A DNA stretch of 64,000 nt from Cellulomonas fulva (GCF_018531375.1 NZ_JAHBOH010000001.1:1488001-1552000); one strand, 5' to 3'; positions 32,593 through 42,116 are shown, counted from the stretch's first letter. Notes: a model not told the origin generated them from the letters alone. Made by a program: numbers and translations.

Positions 32593-35469
32593 TCAGGGCG
32601 AGACGAGCACCGCGCCCTCCGAGAGGGTCACATGGAAGGTCTGCAGGGGGAGCGGGTCCTTGCCGACCGGGTCGAGGCACTCGCCGGTCTCGAGGTCCCA
32701 GACCTGCTTGTGCATCGGGGAGGTGATCGTGGCCCGGCCGGCGCGGTCGCCGACGATCCCGCGGGACAGCACGTTCGCGCCGGAGAACGGGTCGCGCTGC
32801 TGGACGGCGAGCACGCGCTCGTCGGACAGGCGGAACAGGGCGACGGGGACGGTGCCGAGCAGCGCACCGGCGCCGCGCTCGGGGGTGAGGTCGGCGACCT
32901 GGCACACGGCGGTCGGGCCGGTGGGGCCGGACGGGACCGGGGGGACCGACGGCGCGGACGGCGCCGCCGGGACGCGCTGGCCGCGCCGCGGCTCGTACGC
33001 GAGCGAGGGGTCCGCGGCCTGCGGCGCGTTCAGGTACGGCGTGAACGAGGCCAGCTTCGCGGGGTCGTCGAGGGTCGCCTGCCACTCGTCGACGTAGCCC
33101 GCGACGTGCCGCTCGACCTCCGCCTCGAGCTCGGCGGCGAGGCCGTCGCGGTCGTCGACGACGATCGCGCGCAGCTCGTCGAGCCCGCCCGGGAAGTCCG
33201 CGACCCACGGCGCGGTGCGCTGCAGGCGGTCGGCGGACCGGATGTAGAGCGCGAGGAACCGGTCGATGACGCGCACGAGGGTCTCGGCGTCGAGGTCCTC
33301 GGCCAGCAGCGACGCGTGCCGCGGCGTGAACCCGCCGTTGCCGCCGACGTACACGTTCCAGCCGGCTGCGGTCGCGATCACGCCGACGTCCTTGCCCCGC
33401 GCCTCGGCGCACTCGCGCGCGCACCCGGAGACGCCGACCTTGAACTTGTGCGGCGACCGCAGGCCCCGGTACCGGAGCTCCAGACGAACGGCCATGGACG
33501 ACGAGTCCTGCACGCCGAACCGGCACCACGTCGATCCCACGCACGTCTTGACCGCCCGCAGCGACTTGCCGTAGGCCTGCCCGGACTCGAACCCGGCGTC
33601 GACCAGCCGCCGCCAGATGGCGGGGAGCTGGTCCTGCCGGGCACCGAACATCCCGATCCGCTGCGCGCCCGTGACGCGGGTGAACAGCCCGAAGTCCTGC
33701 GCGATCGTTGCGAGCGCCAGGAGCTTCTCCGGGGTGACCTCGCCGCCGGGCATGCGCGGCACCACCGAGTACGTGCCGTCCTTCTGCAGGTTGGCGAGCA
33801 GGTGGTCGTTGGTGTCCTGCAGCGGCGCCTGGTCGGGCTGGAGCACGTGCCCGACGCCGAGCGAGGACAGGATCGAGGCGACGACCGGCCGGCAGATCGC
33901 GCAGCCGCGGCCCGTCCCGTGCGCCGCGACGATCTCGGTGAAGGTGCGCTCGGTGCCGCCGCGGACGAGCGCGAACAGCTCCGCCCGGGACATCGCGAAG
34001 TGCTCGCACATCGCGTTGCTGACGGCGACGCCGGCCTGCGTCAGCGAGACGTTGACGATCTTGGTGAGCAACGGGACGCACGAGCCGCAGACCGTGCCCG
34101 CCTTGGTGCAGGTCTTGACCTCGCCGACCGACTGGCAGCCGTGCTCGGTGACCGCGCCGCGGATGGTGCCCGCGGTGACGTTGGCGCAGGAGCACACGAC
34201 GACGTCGTCGGGCAGGTCGGCCGACACGGGCGCCTCGCCGCCGGAGGCGAGGAACGCGGACGGGTCCGCGCCGAGCGGGCGGCCGAGCAGCGGCCGCAGC
34301 GACGAGTACAGCGCGGTGTCGCCGACGAAGACGCCGCCCAGGAGCGTGCGCGCGTCGTCGGACACGACGAGCTTGCGGTACGACTTGGCGACCGGGTCCG
34401 CGAAGGTGACCTCGAGCGCGTCCGGCGTCAGCGCCAGGACGTCCCCGAAGCTCGCGGCCTCGACGCCGACGCCCTTGAGCTTGGTGCCGTCGGCGGCGCG
34501 CGTGTACGTCGACGAGCCGCCGAACAGCTGGTCGGCCACCACGTCGGCCATCGCGTTGCCGGGCGCGACCAGGCCCGCGCACTCGCCGTCGTGCGATGCG
34601 CACTCGCCGATCGCCCAGACGCGCGGGTCCGACGAGCGGCACGTGGGTCCGACGAGCACGCCGCCCCGCTCGCCGATGCCCAGACCCGACTCCCGCGCGA
34701 GGCGGTCGCGGGGCCGGATGCCGGTGGAGAAGACCACGACGTCGACGTCGAGGACGTCGCCGTCCGAGAGCTCGAGCGCGGTCACCGCGCCGTCGGCGCC
34801 CGCGACCACGCGGGTCGCCGCCGTGGTGGTGCGCACGTCCATGCCCTTGTCCGCGACGAGCACGCGTAGGGCCTCGCCGCCGCCCGCGTCGAGCTGGACC
34901 GCCATGAGCCGGTCCGCGAACTCCACGACGGTCGCCGTCGCCCCCAGGTTCTGCAGCGCCGCAGCGGCCTCGAGGCCGAGCACGCCGCCGCCGACGACCG
35001 CGCCGCGCACGGGCCGCCCGAGTGCCCGGGACCGGTCATCGACCCAGGCCGTGATCCGCGCGATGTCGTCGAGCGTGCGGTACGCGAGCACGCCGGGCAG
35101 GTCCGCGCCCTCGGTGCGCGGCACCCACGCCCATGACCCGGTCGCGAGGACCAGGTCGTCGTACTCGAGGACACGGCCCGAGCGTGTGGTGACGGTGCGG
35201 GCGTCGCGGTCGAGCGACTCGACGTAGTCGCCGGTGACCAGCTCCACGCGCTCGTCGTCCCAGACCGTCGGGTCCAGCAGCAGGTCCTCCGGCGCGCGAC
35301 CGGTGATCGCGTCGGACAGGTGGACGCGGTCGTACGGTGCCCACGACTCGTCGCCGACCACCGTCAGCCGCCACGCGCCGGGCCGCTCGACGAGCTGCTC
35401 CGCGAACCGGTGCGCCACCATGCCTGCCCCGACGACGACCACGCGTCCGGGCGTCTGCTGCTCCCTCAT
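32593..35469 (-). CDS. nirB: Assimilatory nitrite reductase, fused large and small subunits (NirBD)
   Basis: A 958-aa NAD(P)H-dependent nitrite reductase making ammonium. The FAD/NAD domain opens VVVVGAGMVAHRFAEQL and has VVGGGVLGLEAA. Two BFD-like cysteine blocks follow (CSCANVTAGTIRG from about residue 423; GRGCAICRP). Siroheme/4Fe-4S ligands are TCVGSTWCRFG (about 640) and GVSGCARECAEA (about 675). The last 100 residues are a NirD Rieske-fold domain (FRLSDERVLAVQQRDPFSG, SPMHKQVWDLETGECLD), lacking Rieske cysteines as usual for NirD. Normally NirB and NirD are separate. An Ala/Pro/Ser linker joins them. No nitrate reductase or transporter is adjacent. Confidence 0.93.
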   Translation of the reverse strand: MREQQTPGRVVVVGAGMVAHRFAEQLVERPGAWRLTVVGDESWAPYDRVHLSDAITGRAPEDLLLDPTVWDDERVELVTGDYVESLDRDARTVTTRSGRVLEYDDLVLATGSWAWVPRTEGADLPGVLAYRTLDDIARITAWVDDRSRALGRPVRGAVVGGGVLGLEAAAALQNLGATATVVEFADRLMAVQLDAGGGEALRVLVADKGMDVRTTTAATRVVAGADGAVTALELSDGDVLDVDVVVFSTGIRPRDRLARESGLGIGERGGVLVGPTCRSSDPRVWAIGECASHDGECAGLVAPGNAMADVVADQLFGGSSTYTRAADGTKLKGVGVEAASFGDVLALTPDALEVTFADPVAKSYRKLVVSDDARTLLGGVFVGDTALYSSLRPLLGRPLGADPSAFLASGGEAPVSADLPDDVVVCSCANVTAGTIRGAVTEHGCQSVGEVKTCTKAGTVCGSCVPLLTKIVNVSLTQAGVAVSNAMCEHFAMSRAELFALVRGGTERTFTEIVAAHGTGRGCAICRPVVASILSSLGVGHVLQPDQAPLQDTNDHLLANLQKDGTYSVVPRMPGGEVTPEKLLALATIAQDFGLFTRVTGAQRIGMFGARQDQLPAIWRRLVDAGFESGQAYGKSLRAVKTCVGSTWCRFGVQDSSSMAVRLELRYRGLRSPHKFKVGVSGCARECAEARGKDVGVIATAAGWNVYVGGNGGFTPRHASLLAEDLDAETLVRVIDRFLALYIRSADRLQRTAPWVADFPGGLDELRAIVVDDRDGLAAELEAEVERHVAGYVDEWQATLDDPAKLASFTPYLNAPQAADPSLAYEPRRGQRVPAAPSAPSVPPVPSGPTGPTAVCQVADLTPERGAGALLGTVPVALFRLSDERVLAVQQRDPFSGANVLSRGIVGDRAGRATITSPMHKQVWDLETGECLDPVGKDPLPLQTFHVTLSEGAVLVSP

Positions 35470-35504
35470 GGGAGGAGTTTTCCCCGGCCCGGGCCGTGCA
35501 ATTC

Positions 35505-35550
35505 GGGCCGTACGGCCCAGGCGAGCGCACAGCGGCGCGGGCCCCGCTGT
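35505..35550 (-). terminator. Palindrome and hairpin between recQ and nirBD
   Basis: On the minus strand recQ ends just before an ACAGCGG/CCGCTGT hairpin (35529-35550). A perfect 14-bp palindrome GGGCCGTACGGCCC (35505-35518) follows, 36 bp before the nirBD start. The first is probably the recQ terminator; the second could be a second terminator or an operator for nirBD. Confidence 0.5.
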
Positions 35551-35554
35551 GAGG

Positions 35555-37633
35555 TCAGCCGGCCAGCGCGGCCAGCACCCCGTCGCCGTAGCGCTCGAGC
35601 TTGGTCACGCCCACCCCGCCGACGGTGCCCAGCTCGTCGAGCGACGACGGCCGGCGGAGCACGATGTCCCGCAGGGTCGCGTCGTGGAACACGACGTACG
35701 CCGGCACGCCCTGCTCCTTGGCCGCGCCCGCGCGCCAGGTCCGCAGCCGCTCGAACACCTCGAGCGCCTCGCCGTCCAGGTCCGCGGCCGCCTTCGAGCC
35801 GGACGCGCCCGACGAGCCGGAGCCGGACGAGCGCCGCCGTGCCCGCTCCGGCTCCTTGCGCATCGCCACGGTCCGCTCGCCGCGCAGCACCTCGCCCGAG
35901 GCCTCGACGAGCTCGAGCGTGCCGTAGCCCTCGCTGTCGACGCCCAGGAGCTCGGCCGCGACGAGCTGGCGCACCACGCCGCGCCACTCCGCGTCGGACA
36001 GGTCCGCGCCGATGCCGAACGTCGACAGCTCGTCGTGCCGCAGCTGCGTCACGCGCGCGGTCGTCTTGCCGCGCAGCACGTCCACCACGTGCCCCACGCC
36101 GTAGCGCTGACCGCGCTGCGCCATCCGCACCACCGTCGACAGCAGCTTCTGCGCCGCGACGGTGCCGTCCCACGTCGTCGGCGGCGCCAGGCACGTGTCG
36201 CAGTTGCCGCACGGCTCGCCGCTCTGGCCGAAGTAGTTGAGGAGCTGGACGCGGCGGCAGGTCACCGTCTCGCACAGCGCGAGCATCGCGTCCAGGTGCT
36301 GCGTCAGCCGGCGCCGGTGCGCGGCATCGCCCTCCGAGGTGTCGATGAGCCGCCGCTGCTGCACCACGTCGGCGAGCCCGTAGGCCATCCACGCGGTCGA
36401 CGGCAGGCCGTCGCGCCCCGCGCGGCCCGTCTCCTGGTAGTACCCCTCGACCGACTTGGGCAGGTCGAGGTGCGCGACGAACCGCACGTCCGGCTTGTCG
36501 ATGCCCATGCCGAACGCGATGGTCGCGACCATCACGACGCCGTCCTCCCGCAGGAACCGCGCCTGGTTGTGCGCCCGGACGGCCCGGTCGAGCCCCGCGT
36601 GGTACGGCATCGCGTCGATGCCCTGCCCCACCAGGTGCTCGGCGGTCTGCTCCACCGACGCCCGGGAGAGGCAGTAGACGATCCCCGAGTCGCCCGCGTG
36701 CTCGCTGCGCAGCAGGTCGAGCAGCTGGGAGCGCGGGTTGTCCTTGGGCACGATCCGGTACTGGATGTTGGGCCGGTCGAAGCTCGCGACGAAGTGCTCC
36801 GCGTCCTCGAGCTGCAGCCGCTGCGCGATCTCGCGGTGGGTCACGGCCGTCGCGGTCGCGGTGAGCGCGATGCGCGGCACGTCCGGCCAGCGCTCGTGCA
36901 GCATCGACAGGCGCAGGTAGTCCGGCCGGAAGTCGTGCCCCCACTGGGACACGCAGTGCGCCTCGTCGATCGCGAACAGCGCGACGGTGCCCCGGCCGAG
37001 CAGGTCGACCGTGTCCGGGACGGCGAGCCGCTCGGGGGCCAGGTAGAGCAGGTCGAGCTCGCCCGCCAGGTAGGCGTCCTCGACCTCGCGTCGCTGCCAC
37101 GGCTGCTGCGTCGAGTTGAGGAAGCCGGCCCGCACCCCGAGCGCCGACAGCGCGTCGACCTGGTCCTGCATGAGCGCGATCAGGGGCGAGACCACCACGC
37201 CGGTGCCCTCCCGCACGAGCGCCGGGACCTGGTAGCACAGCGACTTCCCGCCGCCGGTCGGCATGAGCACCAGGGCGTCGCCGCCGCTCACCACCGTGTC
37301 GATGATCCGCGCCTGGTCCCCGCGGAACTCGTCGTAGCCCCAGACGCGGCGCAGCACCTCGAGCGGCGTCCCCCCGGCGGCCGGGGTCGCGTGGACGGGT
37401 CCGGCGGCACGCGTCCGGTCCGACGAGCGCTCCGACGAGCGCTCCGACGAGCGACGGCCCGACCCGGTGGTCGCGGCGACGGCAGCCGCGAGCTCGTCGG
37501 ACCCCGCGTCGTGCGGCACGCCGTGCGCCCGCTCGCCGAGGTCCGGCGGGGCCTCGTCGTAGAACGGGTCGAACGGCGGCTCGTCGGGCCAGGGCGCGTC
37601 GAGGGAGCCTGCCGCGAGCTCGTCCGGGTTCAC
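35555..37633 (-). CDS. recQ: ATP-dependent DNA helicase RecQ
   Basis: A 692-aa 3'-5' helicase. An 85-residue acidic/Ser-Arg-rich extension precedes the helicase core. Walker A is MPTGGGKS (about residue 125), the DEAH box is [18 protein letters not shown] (about 218) and motif VI is [12 protein letters not shown]. The RQC zinc site is CGNCDTC (about 474) with CRR upstream. An HRDC domain (about 610-692) is separated by a Ser/Gly linker and ends [23 protein letters not shown]. The N-terminal extension contains [12 protein letters not shown], encoded by a 12-bp tandem repeat (37419-37454). The GTG start follows a -10-like TAGGGT by 6 nt and has no Shine-Dalgarno. Confidence 0.95.
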   Translation of the reverse strand: MNPDELAAGSLDAPWPDEPPFDPFYDEAPPDLGERAHGVPHDAGSDELAAAVAATTGSGRRSSERSSERSSDRTRAAGPVHATPAAGGTPLEVLRRVWGYDEFRGDQARIIDTVVSGGDALVLMPTGGGKSLCYQVPALVREGTGVVVSPLIALMQDQVDALSALGVRAGFLNSTQQPWQRREVEDAYLAGELDLLYLAPERLAVPDTVDLLGRGTVALFAIDEAHCVSQWGHDFRPDYLRLSMLHERWPDVPRIALTATATAVTHREIAQRLQLEDAEHFVASFDRPNIQYRIVPKDNPRSQLLDLLRSEHAGDSGIVYCLSRASVEQTAEHLVGQGIDAMPYHAGLDRAVRAHNQARFLREDGVVMVATIAFGMGIDKPDVRFVAHLDLPKSVEGYYQETGRAGRDGLPSTAWMAYGLADVVQQRRLIDTSEGDAAHRRRLTQHLDAMLALCETVTCRRVQLLNYFGQSGEPCGNCDTCLAPPTTWDGTVAAQKLLSTVVRMAQRGQRYGVGHVVDVLRGKTTARVTQLRHDELSTFGIGADLSDAEWRGVVRQLVAAELLGVDSEGYGTLELVEASGEVLRGERTVAMRKEPERARRRSSGSGSSGASGSKAAADLDGEALEVFERLRTWRAGAAKEQGVPAYVVFHDATLRDIVLRRPSSLDELGTVGGVGVTKLERYGDGVLAALAG
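37419..37454 (-). repeat. 12-bp in-frame tandem repeat within recQ
   Basis: Three copies of a 12-bp unit (plus-strand TCCGACGAGCGC) encode the SSER/SSDR repeats in the disordered N-terminal tail. Confidence 0.85.
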
Positions 37634-37639
37634 GCGCCC

Positions 37640-37645
37640 ACCCTA
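37640..37645 (-). promoter_or_regulatory. -10 hexamer of leaderless recQ
   Basis: TAGGGT on the minus strand ends 6 nt before the GTG start at 37633; no ribosome-binding site is visible. Confidence 0.55.
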
Positions 37646-37727
37646 CGAGCCGCCACCGACGTCCCCGGCCGGCGATCCACAGCGCGGAGCGGCCGCGCAC
37701 CGCATGACCAAACAGCCGGGTGCTCCG

Positions 37728-37733
37728 TAGGGT
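37728..37733 (+). promoter_or_regulatory. -10 hexamer of leaderless SDR gene
   Basis: TAGGGT, identical to that of the divergent recQ, ends 6 nt before the ATG at 37740; no Shine-Dalgarno is seen. Confidence 0.55.
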
Positions 37734-37739
37734 TGCCGC

Positions 37740-38516
37740 ATGGGAACCGCACTCGTGACCGGCGCGTCCGCCGGACTCGGCCTGGAGTTCGCGTGGCAGC
37801 TCGCGACGGCCCGGCACGACCTCGTCCTCGTCGCGCGCAGCGAGGAGCGGCTCACGCGGCTCGCGGGACAGCTCGAGGCCGCCGCGGGCGTCCACGTGCA
37901 GACGCTCGTCGCCGACCTGACCGATGCGGGGGACGTCGAGCGCGTCGCGGACCGGCTGCGCCAGGACCAGGACCCCGTCGGGCTCCTGGTCAACAACGCC
38001 GGCCTCGGTCTCAACCAGCGCTTCGTCACCGGTGACTTGGCGGCGGAGGTCAAGGCGCTCGACCTCATGGTCCGCACCCCGCTGGTGCTGTCCCACGCGG
38101 CCGCGGGCGCGATGGTGGCGCGGGGCCGCGGCGCGATCCTCAACGTGGCGTCCGTGGCGGCGCTGCTGGCGTCCGGCACGTACTCGGCGCACAAGGCCTG
38201 GGTGCGCTCGTTCACGGAGGGCCTCGCGGTCGAGCTCAAGGGGACCGGCGTCACCGCGACGGCGCTGTGCCCGGGGTTCGTGCACACCGAGTTCCACGAG
38301 CGGGGCGCGATCGACGTGAGCGCGTACCCCGAGGTCGCGTGGCTCAACGCGGACAAGGTGGTCGCCACGGCGCTCGCCGACGTGCGGCACGCCGTCGTGA
38401 TCTCCACCCCCAGCCTGCGGTACCGCGCGGTGTCCGCCGTCGCGCGGCTCGCGCCGCGCAGCGCCGTGCGCGCGGTGGGCCGCTACCGCAAGGCGATCGA
38501 GCAGGGCGAGGGCTGA
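37740..38516 (+). CDS. SDR-family NAD(P)-dependent oxidoreductase
   Basis: A 258-aa short-chain dehydrogenase of the DltE/YqjQ-like type: TGASAGLG cofactor loop, VNNAGLG, catalytic Ser in VASVAALLASGTYSAHK with Tyr-x3-Lys (YSAHK), then CPGFVHTEFH. The basic C-terminus (RSAVRAVGRYRKAIEQGEG) might contact the membrane. Divergent from recQ and followed 48 bp later by pyrE; substrate unknown. Confidence 0.88.
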   Translation: MGTALVTGASAGLGLEFAWQLATARHDLVLVARSEERLTRLAGQLEAAAGVHVQTLVADLTDAGDVERVADRLRQDQDPVGLLVNNAGLGLNQRFVTGDLAAEVKALDLMVRTPLVLSHAAAGAMVARGRGAILNVASVAALLASGTYSAHKAWVRSFTEGLAVELKGTGVTATALCPGFVHTEFHERGAIDVSAYPEVAWLNADKVVATALADVRHAVVISTPSLRYRAVSAVARLAPRSAVRAVGRYRKAIEQGEG

Positions 38517-38551
38517 CGACGCGGTCCGACGAGCGCGTCGGGGCCGGCCGG

Positions 38552-38557
38552 TAGCCT
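38552..38557 (+). promoter_or_regulatory. -10 hexamer of leaderless pyrE
   Basis: TAGCCT ends 7 nt before the GTG start of pyrE; no Shine-Dalgarno is present in the gap. Confidence 0.5.
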
Positions 38558-38564
38558 CGGGGCC

Positions 38565-39143
38565 GTGACCGACGACATCCTTGGCGCCTCGCCGCGCGCG
38601 CAGCTGCTCACCCTCATCCAGGACCTGGCCGTGGTGCACGGCAAGGTCACGCTCTCGTCGGGCCGCGAGGCCGACTACTACGTCGACCTGCGACGCGTCA
38701 CGCTGCACCACCGCGCGGCGCCGCTGATCGGCCACCTGATGCTCGACATGCTCGAGGAGGCGGGCCTCGGCACCGCCGAGGTGGACGCCGTCGGTGGGCT
38801 GACGCTGGGCGCGGACCCGGTGGCGACCTCGATCCTGCACGCGGCCGCGAGCCGCGGCCAGGACGTGGACGCGTTCGTCGTGCGCAAGGAGGCCAAGGCG
38901 CACGGCATGCAGCGCCGGATCGAGGGCCCGGACGTCGCGGGGCGCAAGGTCGTGGTGCTCGAGGACACCTCGACCACGGGCGGCTCGCCGATCGCTGCGG
39001 TCGAGGCCGCTCGTGAGGCGGGAGCCGAGGTGCTCGGCGTGGCCGTGATCGTGGACCGGGCGACTGGCGCGCAGGCCAAGATCGAGGCGCTCGGGGTGCC
39101 GTACCACGCCCTGTTCACGCTCGCGGACCTCGGCCTCGTCTGA
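38565..39143 (+). CDS. pyrE: Orotate phosphoribosyltransferase
   Basis: A 192-aa enzyme of pyrimidine synthesis that joins orotate to PRPP giving OMP. The PRPP-binding loop is VVVLEDTSTTGGSPIAAVEA; the flexible catalytic loop region is VVRKEAKAHGMQRRIEG (K, K, H residues). SSGREADYYVDLRRV is the conserved N-terminal part. Length fits actinobacterial PyrE. The short DTSTTGGS variant replaces the more usual DVVTTGGS. Confidence 0.95.
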   Translation: MTDDILGASPRAQLLTLIQDLAVVHGKVTLSSGREADYYVDLRRVTLHHRAAPLIGHLMLDMLEEAGLGTAEVDAVGGLTLGADPVATSILHAAASRGQDVDAFVVRKEAKAHGMQRRIEGPDVAGRKVVVLEDTSTTGGSPIAAVEAAREAGAEVLGVAVIVDRATGAQAKIEALGVPYHALFTLADLGLV

Positions 39144-39163
39144 GACCCGACGAGGGGACGACG

Positions 39164-39865
39164 ATGGAGGGCGGCGGGTTCGTCGCGGTGCTCGTGCTCG
39201 GCGCCCTGGCGGTCGTCGGCGTCCTGGTGCTGTCCGCCCACCAGCACCGCAAGCGGCAGGAGGCGATCAGCGCCTGGGCGCTCGCCCGTGGGTGGCGCCG
39301 CGTCCCGGAGGACCGCGCCCTGGTCACGCGATGGCGTGGCCGCCCGTTCGGCACCGGCGACCGGCGCCGCATCAGCGAGACGGTCGAGGGCACCTACCGC
39401 GGCCGGCCCGTGCGGTCGTTCGCGTACAGCTACGAGACCCGCACGACGAACGCGAAGGGCGAGACCGAGACCACCACGCACCGGTTCCACGTCGTGGCGA
39501 TGGACCTGCCGGCGTTCCTGCCGGACCTCGAGGTCGCGCCGGAGACGGTGGCCTCCCGCCTGGCGACGGCTTTCGGCGCGCACAGCCTGGACGTCGAGTC
39601 GGACGAGTTCAACAGGCGTTTCGCGTCCCGGGCGACCGACCTGGCCGTGGGCCACGCGATCCTCCACCCGCGGCTCGTCGAGCGGCTGCTCGCGGAGCCG
39701 TCCGCACCGCCGTGGCGCATCGAGGGGACCTCGGTGCTGACGTGGAGCCCCGGCAGCACGGTCGTCGACCGTCTGGACCGCCGGATCATGCTGCTCGCCG
39801 CGATCGCCGACGCCGTGCCCCGGCACGTCTGGCTGGACCACGGGTACGACCCGCTCGCTCGCTAG
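39164..39865 (+). CDS. Membrane-anchored hypothetical protein upstream of the LemA gene
   Basis: A 233-aa protein with one N-terminal membrane helix (FVAVLVLGALAVVGVLVLSA, residues 6-25), then a soluble domain of about 205 residues with YRGRPVRSFAYSYETRTTNA and VDRLDRRIMLLAAIADAVP. No catalytic motif is recognised. It lies 20 bp after pyrE and 30 bp before the LemA-family gene, an arrangement often seen in actinobacteria, so the pair may work together at the membrane. The ATG start is preceded by GAGGGGACGACG. Confidence 0.7.
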   Translation: MEGGGFVAVLVLGALAVVGVLVLSAHQHRKRQEAISAWALARGWRRVPEDRALVTRWRGRPFGTGDRRRISETVEGTYRGRPVRSFAYSYETRTTNAKGETETTTHRFHVVAMDLPAFLPDLEVAPETVASRLATAFGAHSLDVESDEFNRRFASRATDLAVGHAILHPRLVERLLAEPSAPPWRIEGTSVLTWSPGSTVVDRLDRRIMLLAAIADAVPRHVWLDHGYDPLAR

Positions 39866-39895
39866 GCTGGACGGACCCCGACGGAAGGAACTGCA

Positions 39896-40465
39896 GTGAC
39901 CGCTGGAGCCATCGTCGCGATCGTCGTGGTCGCGCTCGTCGTCATCGTGCTGATCTGGGCGGTGGCGCAGTACAACGGCCTGGTCCGGCTGCGGAACCTG
40001 GTCCAGGAGTCGTGGCGGCAGATCGACGTCGAGCTGCACCGCCGGCACGACCTGATCCCGAACCTCGTCGAGACCGTCAAGGGCTACGCGGCGCACGAGC
40101 GCGCGGTGTTCGACGAGGTCACGCAGGCCCGCGCGGCCGCCGCCGGCCCGGGCGCGAGCGTCGCGGAGCAGGCCGCGCAGGAGAACCAGCTCACCCAGGC
40201 GCTGGGCCGGCTGTTCGCCGTCGCCGAGAACTACCCCGTGCTGCGCGCGAGCGAGAACTTCCAGCAGCTGCAGGCCGAGCTGACGACCACCGAGGACCGG
40301 ATCGCCGCGTCCCGGCGCTTCTACAACGCGAACGTCCGCGCCATGAACACCAAGGTCGAGACGTTCCCGACGAACGTCATCGCGGGCATGTTCCACTTCG
40401 AGCGCGCCGAGTACTTCGAGGTCGAGGACCCGCAGGTCCGCCAGGCGCCCACGGTCCAGTTCTGA
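39896..40465 (+). CDS. LemA family membrane protein
   Basis: A 189-aa protein with one N-terminal transmembrane helix (AIVAIVVVALVVIVLIWAVA), then the LemA signature YNGLVRLRNLVQESWRQIDVELHRRHDLIPNLVETVKGYAAHE and YNANVRAMNTKVETFPTN near the end, predicted as long helices. The biochemical role of LemA proteins is not settled. GGAAGGAA precedes the GTG start. Confidence 0.92.
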   Translation: MTAGAIVAIVVVALVVIVLIWAVAQYNGLVRLRNLVQESWRQIDVELHRRHDLIPNLVETVKGYAAHERAVFDEVTQARAAAAGPGASVAEQAAQENQLTQALGRLFAVAENYPVLRASENFQQLQAELTTTEDRIAASRRFYNANVRAMNTKVETFPTNVIAGMFHFERAEYFEVEDPQVRQAPTVQF

Positions 40466-40467
40466 CG

Positions 40468-40492
40468 GTCCGCTGACGAGCCGTCAGCGGAC
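40468..40492. terminator. Bidirectional terminator between lemA-like and HAD genes
   Basis: A perfect 11-bp stem (GTCCGCTGACG with CGTCAGCGGAC) and 3-nt loop. It begins 2 bp after the lemA-like stop and contains the stop codon of the convergent HAD gene. Confidence 0.8.
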
Positions 40493-41260
40493 GCGGTCCA
40501 CCAGGTCCGCCACCGAGGCGACGATCTCGGACGGACGGAACGGGAAGCGCTCGACGTCGGACTCGCGGGTGGAGCCGGTGAGGACCAGGAACGTGCGCAG
40601 ACCCGCCTCGATGCCCGCGACCACGTCGGTGTCCATGCGGTCACCGACCATGGCGGTGTACTCCGAGTGCGCGTCGATCCGGTTGAGCGCCGAGCGGATC
40701 ATCATCGGGTTGGGCTTCCCGACGAAGTAGGGCTGGCGCCCCGTCGCGGCCTGGATCATCGCGGCGACGGCGCCGGTCGCGGGCAGGTCGCCCTCGATCG
40801 ACGGGCCGGTCACGTCCGGGTTGGTGCAGATGAACCGGGCGCCGCCCTGGATCAGCCGGATCGCCTGCGTGATCGCCTCGAACGAGTACGTCCGGGTCTC
40901 CCCGAGCACCACGAAGTCCGGCTGGGCGGCGGTGAGCGTGTACCCGGCCTCGTAGAGCGCGGTGGTCAGGCCGGCCTCGCCGATGACGTACGCGGAGCCG
41001 TCGGGCATCTGGTCGACCAGGAACTGCGCGGTGGCCAACGCCGAGGTCCAGATCGACTCCTCGGGCAGGTCGATCCCCGTGGCGGCGAGCCGCGCGCGCA
41101 GGTCGCGCGGCGTGAAGATCGAGTTGTTGGTCAGCACCAGGAACGGGCGGTCGGCGTCACGCAGCGCGCGCACGAACTCCGCGGCGCCGGGGACCGCGAT
41201 CCCCTCGTGCACCAGGACGCCGTCCATGTCGGACAGCCAGGACCGGATCTCGCGGGTCAC
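40484..41260 (-). CDS. HAD-IIA family sugar-phosphatase (NagD-like)
   Basis: A 258-aa phosphatase. The nucleophile motif is WLSDMDGVLVHEG near residue 10, motif II is LVLTNNS, the conserved lysine is in VGKPNPMMI and the C-terminal Mg-binding motif is MVGDRMDTDVVAG. The C2-type cap between motifs II and III is typical of NagD/4-nitrophenyl phosphatases. Substrate likely a small phosphorylated metabolite. Its GTG start overlaps the upstream dedA stop by 4 nt. Confidence 0.92.
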   Translation of the reverse strand: MTREIRSWLSDMDGVLVHEGIAVPGAAEFVRALRDADRPFLVLTNNSIFTPRDLRARLAATGIDLPEESIWTSALATAQFLVDQMPDGSAYVIGEAGLTTALYEAGYTLTAAQPDFVVLGETRTYSFEAITQAIRLIQGGARFICTNPDVTGPSIEGDLPATGAVAAMIQAATGRQPYFVGKPNPMMIRSALNRIDAHSEYTAMVGDRMDTDVVAGIEAGLRTFLVLTGSTRESDVERFPFRPSEIVASVADLVDRVR

Positions 41261-41982
41261 TCGAAGGCCTCCTTCTCGACCTCGGCCCGCTCGTGCGGCT
41301 CGTCGTACCGCGGGTCGCGCTCGCGGCGACGCGCACGCCACAGCTCCCACACGACGGGCAGCACGGAGATCAGGACCACGACGACGAGCAGCGCCTCGAT
41401 GTTGTCCTTGACGAACGGGATGGTGCCGAGCGCGTAGCCGAGCAGCGTCACGCCGACGCCCCACAGCAGGGCGCCGATCACGTTGAACGACACGAAGTGC
41501 CGGTACCGCATGTTCCCGACGCCGGCCGCGACCGGCGCGTACGTCCGGACGATGGGGACGAACCGCGCGACGATGATCGTCCGGCCGCCGTACCGGTCGA
41601 AGTAGCGGTACGTCTGGTCGATGTAGGCCTGCTTGAAGAACCGCGAGTCGGGCTTGCTGAAGACCTTGGGCCCGAGCTTGCGCCCGATCAGGAACGCGGT
41701 CTGGTCGCCGAGGAACGCCGCCAGGAAGATCAGCAGGCAGAGCAGCCAGAGCGGGAAGTCGAGGACCTCCTGCGCGACGAGCGCCCCCGCGGTGAACAGC
41801 AGCGAGTCGCCGGGCAGGAGGGGGAACAGCAGCCCCGTCTCGACGAACACGACGATCACGATGCCGAGCAGCGCGTAGGTCCCGAACGAGGAGATCAGGT
41901 GGTCGGCGTCCAGGAAGTCCGGCCCGAGAGCGCCGACGGGGCCGACCCCGGGCAGGGCGGCGAGCGCGGTCGTGGCAAGCAT
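41257..41982 (-). CDS. DedA family membrane protein
   Basis: A 241-aa integral membrane protein of the DedA/VTT family, implicated in undecaprenyl-phosphate or lipid flipping. Signature: FVETGLLFPLLPGDSLLFTAG, FLGDQTAFLIGRKLG, and the conserved arginine stretch RFVPIVRTYAPVAAGVGNM. About five to six hydrophobic segments; the C-terminus is a charged cytoplasmic tail. The start codon has a -10-like TAGGCT 6 nt upstream and no Shine-Dalgarno. Confidence 0.93.
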   Translation of the reverse strand: MLATTALAALPGVGPVGALGPDFLDADHLISSFGTYALLGIVIVVFVETGLLFPLLPGDSLLFTAGALVAQEVLDFPLWLLCLLIFLAAFLGDQTAFLIGRKLGPKVFSKPDSRFFKQAYIDQTYRYFDRYGGRTIIVARFVPIVRTYAPVAAGVGNMRYRHFVSFNVIGALLWGVGVTLLGYALGTIPFVKDNIEALLVVVVLISVLPVVWELWRARRRERDPRYDEPHERAEVEKEAFE

Positions 41983-41988
41983 GCGGCC

Positions 41989-41994
41989 AGCCTA
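41989..41994 (-). promoter_or_regulatory. -10 hexamer of leaderless dedA
   Basis: TAGGCT on the minus strand ends 6 nt before the ATG at 41982. Confidence 0.55.
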
Positions 41995-42116
41995 CGGTGC
42001 GGCCCGTGGCGCGCCTGTGGGCCGGCTGTGCGGACGCTGTGCGGACCGGGCGGGCCTGCCGCGGGTCTCGCGGCAGGTCTCGGCATGCCTCCGCGTGCGC
42101 CCCCACGACGGCTCGC

